Source of the DNA: Flavobacterium undicola
GTDB lineage: Bacteria; Bacteroidota; Bacteroidia; Flavobacteriales; Flavobacteriaceae
Length of the DNA: 64,000 nucleotides
Direction: 5' to 3'
NCBI RefSeq assembly: GCF_009909155.2
Contig: NZ_JAAAPM020000007.1
Coordinates: 62,001-126,000 of the forward strand
The notes under the pieces were generated by a model. The model was not told where the DNA came from. It ran no database searches and saw only the letters and a list, made by a program, of their open reading frames with translations. The translations under genes and the position numbers were made by a program. Shown piece after piece: positions 54,268-64,000 of the stretch (position 1 is its first letter; each line of letters opens with the position of its first letter).

Positions 54268-57200
54268 TGGAATTGGAGCAATTAACTGCGGCTTTAAAAG
54301 CCCACGATTTAGAATTGGTAATTGGACTGGAAACTCACGTTCGATTGAATACCAAAACCAAGTTGTTTTGTTCTTGTCCAAATCAAGAAATAGAAACAGC
54401 GAACCAAAATATATGTTCAGTTTGTACTGGACAAATGGGTGTTTTGCCTGCTTTAAACAGAGAAGCAATCACCAAAGCGATTTATTTTGGAAAAGCGGTC
54501 AATTCGACATTTAGCAATGAAGTGATTTCTTGGGATAGAAAGCATTACGAATATCCTGATAATCCAAAAAATATTCAAATAACGCAATTTCACAATCCAA
54601 TAATTCCTGACGGACAGGTTTCTTGTTACCGAAATGACGGTTCTCAATTTACTGTAAATTTAACTCAGGTTCATATTGAAGAAGATGCTGCGAAATTGAT
54701 GCACGAAAAGAAGATTTCGTTAGTCGATTTTAATAAAGCAGGAGTTCCGTTGATTGAAATTGTTACGGAACCTTGCGTTCGTAATATTGAAGATGCTTCA
54801 ACTTATGCGCAATACATTCAGCGTATTGTTCAAAATTTAGGAATCTCTGAAGCTAATTTGGAGAAAGGAGAATTCAAATCGGATGTTTCGGTTTCTTTAC
54901 GTAAAATAAATTCGGAGGTTTTAAATCCAAGAACGGAAATCAAAAATTTGAACTCGTTTAAGTTTATGGTCGAAGCTTTGAAAGAAGAAGTAGAGAAACA
55001 GTTCAATTATTTTATCGAAAACAAAGAGTTTAGACCTGATCAAACGACTGTGTTGTGGGATGCTGATTTAAAGCAAACCAAAACCATGCGTAAAAAAGAA
55101 TTTGAAGCGGATTATCGTTTTATTTCAGAGCCAGATTTACCTTTTGTAAATATCAAAGCGGAGATTGAAGCAATTACAGTAGATACAAGTGCTTTGCCTT
55201 ATGCTGTTGAATCTATTTTGATTAACGGAGGTGTTTTGCCACAAGATGCTAAATTTTTCACGGCAGATGGGTTGCGTTCCAGAACATTTGTGACTTTAAA
55301 TAACGAAATTAAAGATCCGTCGTTTGTTGCTAAAACTTTGGCAAATAATGTAAAGGCTGAAGACTATGATAAAATTCATAATATTGAGCATTTAATAACC
55401 ATTTTTGTATTATTCAAAGCCGAAAAAATTACGGCAGTTTTAGTTCAAAATGCGATTTCAGGTTATTTGAAAGATCAAAATTTTGATTATAATAAATACT
55501 TTGCAGATAACACCATTTCGGAAGAAAAAGTTCAAGAAGTTATTGCTAAAGTAATTTCAGAAAATGAGGCTGTTGCCAATGATATTAAAGCAGGTGATCA
55601 AGGTAAAGCTGGTATTTTAGTTGGTAAAGTTTTAGGCGTTATTGGAAAAGGTGCTAATGGTAAAGTAATTCGTCAAATTATTTTAGACAAATTAGGAGCC
55701 GCTGCTGTTTTAGAAAAAGAACAAGCCTCTGAAAAAGTTTCCGCAGCAACAGTTGCAGAAAATAAAGAAAATCAAGAAGAATCGCTTCCTGAAATTCCGA
55801 TTATTATAAAAGACATTTACCGAACACATAAAATTTCACAATTATCAGAAGCAAATAGCAATGAAGAAGTGCTGTTGTCTGGTTGGGTAGCGAGTGTTCG
55901 TGATCACGGGGAATTGATGTTTATTGATTTGCGTGATTCGAGTTATGAGATTTTCCAAATCCGTATCAGTAGAGAGTCATTCCCTAATATTGATGAGTTG
56001 GTGAAATTGAAACCGGAATCGGTAATTTCGGTGAAAGGTATTGTTGTTGGGCGTAATGAAGATGATTACAATGCAGGTTTACGTACTGGTAAAATTGAAT
56101 TAGAAACTTCGGTTTTAGAAATTTTAAATTTATCTAAAACATTGCCTTTTGAAATTAAAAGAGCGGCAAAAACAAATGAAGCAATTCGTTTCCAATACAA
56201 GTTTTTGGATCACAGAAACGAAGAGGTGCGACGAGCTATTGTAAACCGTCATAAAGTAATTAAGTTAATTCGTGACATCTTAGATGAAGAGGAATTCTTA
56301 GAAATTGAAACGCCAATTTTAAGCGCAGGAACTGATGAAGGAGCACGTGAATTTATTGTTCCTACACGTAAACAAGCTGGTTTGTTTTATACGTTGCCGC
56401 AAGCGCCACAGCAATTCAAACAAATGTTGATGGTGAGTGGTTATGAGAAATATTTCCAAGTAGCGCGTTGTTTTAGAGATGAAGATTCTCGTGGAGATCG
56501 TCAGCCGGAATTTACGCAATTGGATATGGAAATGGCGTATGCCAGTATGCAGCAAATTATCGATTTAAATACTAAAATATTTAATGAAGTAGTTAAGAAA
56601 GTATATGGTAACAAATGGATTTTACGTCCGTTTGAAGTGATTACATACAAAGATTCGATGGATTTCTATGGTTGTGACAGACCTGATTTGCGTTACGGAT
56701 TGAAAATGCAAGACATTACAGCTATTGTAAAAGATACTACTTTTCAGGTTTTTTCTAAGCCAATTGAAGAAGGTGGAATTGTAAAATGTATCAAAGTTTC
56801 GGCTCAAGAGCAAGGAAATAAACGTATGTCTAAAGGTCAGATTGAAGCTTTAACTGCTATTGCTCAGCAACATGGTTTAGGTGGATTGGCTTATATTATT
56901 GTGAATGAAGAAGAATTGCAATCGCCAATTATTAAGTTTTTAGGTGAAGAAATTGCAGCAGGAATTATAAAAGCGACTGATGCACAGGTCGGAGATATTG
57001 TATTCTTTTCAGCGGCGGATTATGCAACGGCTAATAAAGCTTTGGATGCTGTTCGTCAGGAATTGGGTAGAATGTTACACTTGATTAATCCAAAGGAATT
57101 ACGTCCGGCTTGGGTAGTTGATTTTCCAATGTTTGAAAAAACGGATGAAGGAAGATGGACATTTACGCACAATCCGTTCTCGATGCCGGCTATTTATGAT

Positions 57201-57596
57201 TTGCAAAAGCACATGAATGGTAAAGAAGAAGAAATTGGTTCAATCATAGCGCAACAATACGATATCATTTTGAACGGTTACGAAATTGGTGGAGGATCAG
57301 TTCGTGCGCATAAATCGGAGATTCTAGAGGCGACTTATAAAAATATGGGTTACAACAAAGAAGAGATGATTAAAAGTGTGGGAACAATGTATAAAGCCTT
57401 CCAGTATGGCGCACCACCACACGGAGGAATTGCTTGGGGAATTGACCGATTAATGATGATTTTAGAGAAAAAAGCATCTATTAGAGAAGTTATGGCTTTT
57501 CCAAAAACAGGAACCAGTGAAGATTTGTTATTTGGAGCTCCTTCTCTTTTATCAGATAAAAAGGTAGAGGAAATGAATGTTAGAATAATCAAATAG
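54267..57596 (+). CDS. gatB-aspS: GatB-AspRS fusion: amidotransferase subunit B joined to aspartyl-tRNA synthetase
   Basis: 1109 residues in one uninterrupted frame. Residues 1-485 are a whole GatB: zinc cysteines 35, 37, 50 and 53, DRKHYEYPDNPKNIQITQ, VHIEEDAAKLMHEK, KAGVPLIEIVTEP, EIKNLNSFKF, then a YqeY-type tail ending LVGKVLGVIGKGANGKVIRQ. An Ala/Glu/Ser-rich linker (about 486-512) follows. Residues 515-1109 are a full bacterial AspRS: OB-fold VRDHGELMFIDLRD, class II motif 2 FRDEDSRGDRQPEFTQLD (Arg737), the GAD insertion and motif 3 GIAWGIDRLMMI (Arg1061). His547, in the VRDHG position, is the residue found in non-discriminating AspRS, where discriminating enzymes have Leu. The protein would charge tRNA(Asn) with Asp and pass it to its own amidotransferase. 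Confidence 0.93.
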   Translation: MELEQLTAALKAHDLELVIGLETHVRLNTKTKLFCSCPNQEIETANQNICSVCTGQMGVLPALNREAITKAIYFGKAVNSTFSNEVISWDRKHYEYPDNPKNIQITQFHNPIIPDGQVSCYRNDGSQFTVNLTQVHIEEDAAKLMHEKKISLVDFNKAGVPLIEIVTEPCVRNIEDASTYAQYIQRIVQNLGISEANLEKGEFKSDVSVSLRKINSEVLNPRTEIKNLNSFKFMVEALKEEVEKQFNYFIENKEFRPDQTTVLWDADLKQTKTMRKKEFEADYRFISEPDLPFVNIKAEIEAITVDTSALPYAVESILINGGVLPQDAKFFTADGLRSRTFVTLNNEIKDPSFVAKTLANNVKAEDYDKIHNIEHLITIFVLFKAEKITAVLVQNAISGYLKDQNFDYNKYFADNTISEEKVQEVIAKVISENEAVANDIKAGDQGKAGILVGKVLGVIGKGANGKVIRQIILDKLGAAAVLEKEQASEKVSAATVAENKENQEESLPEIPIIIKDIYRTHKISQLSEANSNEEVLLSGWVASVRDHGELMFIDLRDSSYEIFQIRISRESFPNIDELVKLKPESVISVKGIVVGRNEDDYNAGLRTGKIELETSVLEILNLSKTLPFEIKRAAKTNEAIRFQYKFLDHRNEEVRRAIVNRHKVIKLIRDILDEEEFLEIETPILSAGTDEGAREFIVPTRKQAGLFYTLPQAPQQFKQMLMVSGYEKYFQVARCFRDEDSRGDRQPEFTQLDMEMAYASMQQIIDLNTKIFNEVVKKVYGNKWILRPFEVITYKDSMDFYGCDRPDLRYGLKMQDITAIVKDTTFQVFSKPIEEGGIVKCIKVSAQEQGNKRMSKGQIEALTAIAQQHGLGGLAYIIVNEEELQSPIIKFLGEEIAAGIIKATDAQVGDIVFFSAADYATANKALDAVRQELGRMLHLINPKELRPAWVVDFPMFEKTDEGRWTFTHNPFSMPAIYDLQKHMNGKEEEIGSIIAQQYDIILNGYEIGGGSVRAHKSEILEATYKNMGYNKEEMIKSVGTMYKAFQYGAPPHGGIAWGIDRLMMILEKKASIREVMAFPKTGTSEDLLFGAPSLLSDKKVEEMNVRIIK

Positions 57597-57810
57597 CAAT
57601 ATCAAAAATCAATTTCAATGACAATGATTAATTGAGGTGATTGAAATGATTCAATTTTCAAATTTCCAAAACGACATTTTAAATGCTTGTTTTGGGAATT
57701 TGTGTTTTATAGCTTTTTTTAAATTGCTATTGCTTTTTTTGCCATTATCATTGACTTTTGATATTGCTATTGCTTTTTTGAAATTGCTATTGAAATTGCT
57801 ATTGAAATTG
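57596..57810. repeat. ATTGCT-type repeat region after gatB-aspS
   Basis: CAATATCAAAAATCAATTTC near 57597 and its inverse in CATTATCATTGACTTTTGATATTG (57743-57766) can form a long hairpin. At 57778-57810 TTGAAATTGCTA is repeated two and a half times. The 325-base gap to gyrB contains only this and the gyrB promoter; the open frames in it are repeat-derived. Confidence 0.6.
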
Positions 57811-57864
57811 ACATTTTTTGTTGATAACTTAAAGGCTTAAAAGCCAATTTTGGCTGTGTTCTAA

Positions 57865-59868
<2,004 letters not shown>

Positions 59869-59958
59869 AAAATAGTTTATTCGGTGGTTAATTTGAGCAA
59901 TAAATTGTAGATTAGCAGGAGTTAACCAATTTTTAAATAACCGAATAAACGTTAAAAT

Positions 59959-60894
59959 ATGAAAGTTACTATTGTAGGAGCAGGAAATGTTGGAGCAACC
60001 TGTGCAGACGTTATTTCTTATCGAGGAATAGCTAGTGAAGTAGTTTTGTTGGATATTAAAGAAGGTTTTGCCGAAGGTAAAGCTTTAGATATTATGCAAT
60101 GTGCTACCGATACCGGATTTAATACCCGAGTAGTTGGGGTTACCAATGATTATTCAAAAACGGCGAGTAGTGATGTTGTCGTGATTACATCAGGAATTCC
60201 TAGGAAACCGGGAATGACTCGTGAGGAATTAATAGGTATCAACGCTGGAATTGTTAAGAGTGTAGTCGAAAATGTACTTCAATATTCTCCGAATACTATA
60301 ATTGTAATGGTATCAAACCCAATGGATACAATGACCTATTTGGCATTGAAATCGACTGGTTTGCCAAAAAATAGAATTATTGGAATGGGAGGTATTTTAG
60401 ATAGCTCCCGTTTTAGAACCTATTTGTCTTTAGCTTTGGATAAACCGGCAAATGACGTATCGGGGATGGTTATAGGTGGTCATGGTGATACAACCATGAT
60501 TCCGTTAACGCGTTTGGCTTCTTATAATGGAATTCCGGTTTCGCAATTTCTATCTGAAGAAGTTTTGCAAAAAGTAGCTGCTGATACTATGGTAGGAGGA
60601 GCAACACTTACGGGGCTTTTAGGAACATCAGCCTGGTATGCACCTGGAGCATCCGTAGCTTTTTTGGTTGACAGTATTTTGAATGATCAAAAAAGAATGA
60701 TTGCCTGTTCGGTATATGTTGAAGGAGAATACGGTCAGAATGATATTTGTATCGGAGTGCCGTGTATAATTGGTAAAAATGGGGTAGAAGAGATTCTTAC
60801 CATTCAATTAAACGATCAGGAAAAAGCATTGTTTGCAAAGAGCGCTGATGCAGTTAGAGTGATGAATGATGCTTTAAAGTCTGTTTTAGCTTAA
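59959..60894 (+). CDS. mdh: Malate dehydrogenase
   Basis: 311 residues of the lactate dehydrogenase-like malate dehydrogenase group. The NAD site is VTIVGAGNVGATCADVI with Asp52-type discriminator in VVLLDIKEG. The substrate loop is SGIPRKPGMTREELI and the catalytic His is in VIGGHGDTTMIPL. NPMDTMTYLALKSTGLPKNRIIGMGGILDSSR is conserved. It interconverts malate and oxaloacetate in the TCA cycle. Ninety bases separate it from gyrB, so coupling is loose. Confidence 0.97.
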   Translation: MKVTIVGAGNVGATCADVISYRGIASEVVLLDIKEGFAEGKALDIMQCATDTGFNTRVVGVTNDYSKTASSDVVVITSGIPRKPGMTREELIGINAGIVKSVVENVLQYSPNTIIVMVSNPMDTMTYLALKSTGLPKNRIIGMGGILDSSRFRTYLSLALDKPANDVSGMVIGGHGDTTMIPLTRLASYNGIPVSQFLSEEVLQKVAADTMVGGATLTGLLGTSAWYAPGASVAFLVDSILNDQKRMIACSVYVEGEYGQNDICIGVPCIIGKNGVEEILTIQLNDQEKALFAKSADAVRVMNDALKSVLA

Positions 60895-60915
60895 GTTTTT
60901 TTCACATATAAAGTG

Positions 60916-60937
60916 AAGACTGCAATTTTGCAGTCTT
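60916..60937 (+). terminator. mdh terminator
   Basis: AAGACTGCA and TGCAGTCTT form a 9-bp stem with a short loop, followed by a T tract, 21 bases after the mdh stop. Confidence 0.85.
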
Positions 60938-60964
60938 TTTTTTGAGATTAATTAATAAATAAAG

Positions 60965-60995
60965 TTGGTTAATCTTAACCAGAATTATATATTTG
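60965..60995 (+). promoter_or_regulatory. secDF promoter, TTG-N20-TATATTTG
   Basis: TTG at 60965-60967 and TATATTTG at 60988-60995 with a 20-base spacer, one more than the usual upper limit. The predicted leader is about 105 bases. Confidence 0.5.
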
Positions 60996-61107
60996 CTCGG
61001 TTTAAAAAATGATTTGGTAGATTCTGTTTTACAGATAATGGCTAAAGTGTTGTTTACAAGGTTTTAACACAAAATAATAAATTTAAAATAATTAATTTTT
61101 AGTAATA

Positions 61108-64000
61108 ATGCAGAATAAAGGACTTATTAAATTTTTTGCAATTCTATTTGCATTGGTAAGCATTTACCAACTTTCTTTCACTTTTGTGGCAAACAATGTC
61201 AAAAGTGAAGCCAAAGCTTTTGCAGGAGATAATCCTGATAAAGAGCTAAAATATTTAGATTCTATTGGAAAAGTAAGTGTGCTGGATCTTGGCTTTACTG
61301 ATTTTACTTATAATGAAGTAAAAAACAAGCAAATTAATAAAGGTCTTGACTTAGAAGGAGGAATCAATGTGATTCTTCAAATTTCTATTAAAGACGTTTT
61401 AAAAGGATTATCAAATAATTCTAAAAATCCAGTTTTTAATAAGTCATTGGCTGATGCTACTGCAAATTTAGAAGGGAATACAACCTATTTGAAAAAGTTT
61501 TTTGAAGCTTTTGAGGCAAATTCTAAAGGAACTGTAAAGTTAGCTTCTCCAGATATTTTTGCAAACAGATCATTGCAAGGAGAAGGTGGTGTTGATTTTC
61601 AAATGACTGATGCTGAAGTTCAAAAAGTAATCAAAAGAAAAGTTGATGAGTCAATTGAAAGCGCTTATAAAGTATTAAGAGAGCGTATCGACAAATTTGG
61701 TGTTACGCAACCTAATATCCAAAAATTAGGAGAAACTGGAAGAATTCTTGTAGAGCTTCCTGGTGCTAAAGATGTGGATAGGATTAAAAAATTATTAGGT
61801 GGTAAAGCACAACTTGAATTTTGGGAAACGTACAAAGTTGAAGAAATAGGTAATTTCTTAATGGCTGCTAATGAGGCATTGAAAAAAACAGAAGTTGCTA
61901 AAGTTGAAAAGAAAGCAGTAGCTAAAGATTCATTAAGTGCATTGTTAACTGATACTAAAGATTCTACAGCTACTAAGAAAGGAAATAATCCATTGTTTGA
62001 CAAAATGTTGTCTCAAGGTGGAGGTTTAGGAATGTATGCTCCAAAAGATACTGCTGTAATTAATAGCTATTTAAAAAGAGCAGATATTAGAATTTTATTA
62101 GCTCCAGATCAACGTTATGCAAAATTTGTTTGGGGTAAATTGACTAAACTAAAAGATGCTAAGGATAAAGAGGTTGAGGCGGTTGAATTATATGCTTTAA
62201 GAGGTAATAGAGATAACGCGCCGGCAATGCTTGGTGGTGTAGTTACTGATGCTAAAGATACTTTTGATCAAATGGGTAAACCAGCAGTTTCTATGCAAAT
62301 GAATGGGCAGGGAGCTAAAGCTTGGGAAGAATTAACAGGTAGAGCTTATACTCAAAAAACGAATATCGCTATTGTTTTGGATAATGTTGTTTATTCAGCA
62401 CCAGGTGTTTCTAGCGGGCCTATTTCAGGTGGAAGATCAGAAATTACAGGTTCATTTGATATAACTGAAACTCAGGATTTAGCGAATGTATTAAATGCAG
62501 GTAAATTGCCGGCTTCAGCTGATATTGTTCAATCGACTGTAGTTGGTCCATCATTGGGACAAGCTTCAATTGATGCAGGGATGACTTCTTCAATCGTTGG
62601 ATTTATTTTGGTTTGTTTATGGATGGTATTCTATTATGGTAAAGCAGGTTGGTATGCTAACTTAGCCTTATTGTTAAATTTACTTTTCTTATTCGGAATT
62701 ATGGCAAGTTTTGGTTTTGTATTAACATTACCAGGTATTGCAGGTATCGTATTGACATTAGGTACAGCGGTAGATGCGAATATTATTATTTACGAAAGAG
62801 CAAAAGAAGAATTGCGTGAAGGTAAGTCACTTTCTGAAGCTGTTACAGCATCTTACGGATGGCATGGAGCAATGCGTTCTATCATTGATGCTAACGTTAC
62901 TCACGTATTGACTGGTGCTATCTTATTTATTTTTGGAACAGGACCAATTAAAGGTTTTGCTTTAACCTTACTTATTGGTATTGCAACTTCATTATTTACA
63001 TCAATTTTTATTGCCAGAATTTTTATCGATAAAAATATTCTAGGAAAAGCGAACTTGACTTTCTGTACAAATATTACAAAAAATTGGTTTACTAACTTTC
63101 ATTATGACTTTATTAAGATTAAGAAAATTACTTATGTTTTCTCTTCAATTGTAGTTGTTGTAAGTTTGATTTCTATCTTCTTCGTTAACGGATTAGATCA
63201 GGGTGTTGATTTTGTTGGAGGAAGAACGTTTCAGGTAAAATTCGAAAAAGCAGTTGATGCGACTCTAATTTCAGAAGAATTATCAGCTGCTTTTGGAACT
63301 CCTGTAGAAGCTAAAGTTTTAGGAGATGATGATCAGTTGAAAATCACGACGAAATATAAAATTAAAGAAGACGGTATTGCTGTAGATAAAGAAGTAAACG
63401 AAAAATTATATAACGCTTTAGCAAAATATTATCCAAATACTTCTTATGATAAATTCATTAATGCTTTTGACGGTAAAAAAGTTGGAGTATTACAGGCTTC
63501 TAAAGTTGGGGCTTCTATCTCTGAAGATATCAAAACCAATTCGTACTGGGCAGTTCTGGGTGCGATGGCAGTTATTTTCTTATACTTGATGATTTCATTC
63601 CGTAAATGGCAGTATTCATTAGGTGCGATTGCCGCTGTTGCGCATGACGTAATCTTTGTATTAGGAATCTATTCTTTATGTTATAAATTCATGCCTTTCC
63701 ACATGGAAATGGATCAGCACTTTATCGCTGCGATTCTTACGGTTATTGGTTATTCGATGAATGATACCGTAATTGTATTTGACAGAATTAGAGAGTTTAT
63801 CATCGGTAATCGTAAAGGAAGTTTTGAAGCTATCGTAAACGCTTCTATTAACACTACTTTATCAAGAACCTTGAATACTTCATTGATGATGATTGTTGTA
63901 TTATTGACCATGTTCCTTTTTGGAGGAGAATCAATTAGAGGTTTTATCTTTGCGATGTTAGTGGGTATTTTTGTAGGAACTTATTCTTCATTGTTTATTG
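61108..64000 (+). CDS. secDF: Protein translocase SecDF fusion (cut by window edge)
   Basis: 964 codons from ATG 61108 (MQNKGLIKFFAILFALVSIYQLSF) to the window end. The SecD half has GLDLEGGINVILQ, a large periplasmic P1 region, GKLPASADIVQSTVVGPSLG and TM helices with LGTAVDANIIIYERAKEELREG. The SecF half begins near residue 670 with a new TM helix, GVDFVGGRTFQVKF, VGASISEDIKTNSYWAVLGA and TVIGYSMNDTVIVFDRIRE. Joining both in one chain is normal in Bacteroidota. It uses proton-motive force to pull proteins through SecYEG. The C-terminus is not in the window. Confidence 0.97.
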   Translation, partial: MQNKGLIKFFAILFALVSIYQLSFTFVANNVKSEAKAFAGDNPDKELKYLDSIGKVSVLDLGFTDFTYNEVKNKQINKGLDLEGGINVILQISIKDVLKGLSNNSKNPVFNKSLADATANLEGNTTYLKKFFEAFEANSKGTVKLASPDIFANRSLQGEGGVDFQMTDAEVQKVIKRKVDESIESAYKVLRERIDKFGVTQPNIQKLGETGRILVELPGAKDVDRIKKLLGGKAQLEFWETYKVEEIGNFLMAANEALKKTEVAKVEKKAVAKDSLSALLTDTKDSTATKKGNNPLFDKMLSQGGGLGMYAPKDTAVINSYLKRADIRILLAPDQRYAKFVWGKLTKLKDAKDKEVEAVELYALRGNRDNAPAMLGGVVTDAKDTFDQMGKPAVSMQMNGQGAKAWEELTGRAYTQKTNIAIVLDNVVYSAPGVSSGPISGGRSEITGSFDITETQDLANVLNAGKLPASADIVQSTVVGPSLGQASIDAGMTSSIVGFILVCLWMVFYYGKAGWYANLALLLNLLFLFGIMASFGFVLTLPGIAGIVLTLGTAVDANIIIYERAKEELREGKSLSEAVTASYGWHGAMRSIIDANVTHVLTGAILFIFGTGPIKGFALTLLIGIATSLFTSIFIARIFIDKNILGKANLTFCTNITKNWFTNFHYDFIKIKKITYVFSSIVVVVSLISIFFVNGLDQGVDFVGGRTFQVKFEKAVDATLISEELSAAFGTPVEAKVLGDDDQLKITTKYKIKEDGIAVDKEVNEKLYNALAKYYPNTSYDKFINAFDGKKVGVLQASKVGASISEDIKTNSYWAVLGAMAVIFLYLMISFRKWQYSLGAIAAVAHDVIFVLGIYSLCYKFMPFHMEMDQHFIAAILTVIGYSMNDTVIVFDRIREFIIGNRKGSFEAIVNASINTTLSRTLNTSLMMIVVLLTMFLFGGESIRGFIFAMLVGIFVGTYSSLFI

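Noticed and set aside
57637..57840. 67-aa hydrophobic frame between gatB-aspS and gyrB
   Set aside because: Composed almost entirely of the ATTGCT repeat translated as LLLLLKL; explained by the repeat.

Overview
The window is chromosomal DNA from a member of the Bacteroidota, most likely Flavobacterium or a close relative (Flavobacteriaceae). The evidence is AT-rich sequence with intergenic A/T tracts, many promoters with the Bacteroidota -7 box TAnnTTTG in place of the E. coli -10 box, a TonB-dependent receptor paired with a DUF4249 lipoprotein, a fused SecD-SecF, a cyclophilin-FKBP fusion, a monomeric isocitrate dehydrogenase and a NusB with a large insertion. No rRNA, tRNA, CRISPR array or intact insertion sequence was seen.

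Layout. 1-9 kb: the start of gltB (cut by the window edge), sucC, a small secreted protein, a DUF1456 protein, a dipeptide epimerase paired with a PLP enzyme, a TerB-like protein and uvrB. 9-19 kb is the accessory part. It holds an orphan NrtA-like binding protein without its permease or ATPase, a small secreted protein between hairpin repeats, a YdeI-family protein, a GH95 glycosidase, an orphan antitoxin, a restriction-type nuclease broken by an amber codon, rlmF and thiamine pyrophosphokinase. The stretch from the uvrB start to 12.4 kb lies between two direct copies of the uvrB promoter and first codons. 19-25 kb: a DUF4249/TonB receptor pair and a TetR/small protein/MFS operon. 25-46 kb is mostly housekeeping: icd, rplS, trmD, an L,D-transpeptidase-like protein, a dual PPIase, a thioredoxin-like protein, csaA, a sulfurtransferase, a PUR-like protein, an ABC exporter, nusB, yajC, pepT, nudK, purA, a Fur-family regulator, a RelA/SpoT homologue, a SpoU methyltransferase and ftsE. 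46-51 kb: a 1003-aa TPR protein followed by a plug-less outer-membrane barrel. 52.6-57.6 kb: the gatC-like/gatA/gatB-aspS operon. 57.9-64 kb: gyrB, mdh and the start of secDF.

The most striking system is the 52.6-57.6 kb operon. A short divergent GatC-like protein and GatA are followed, by a one-base overlap, by a single 1109-residue polypeptide that joins a complete GatB to a complete bacterial aspartyl-tRNA synthetase. The AspRS half has the His that marks non-discriminating enzymes. The operon therefore looks like a covalently tethered transamidosome for Asn-tRNA(Asn) formation. Function is inferred from motifs only.

Intergenic regions carry several dispersed repeat families: an 85-bp element present twice in inverted orientation, a 90-bp element with perfect 19-bp terminal inverted repeats, paired 78-bp repeats before pepT, a MITE-like element before nusB and an ATTGCT-type repeat after gatB-aspS. 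Most operons end in clear hairpin terminators.
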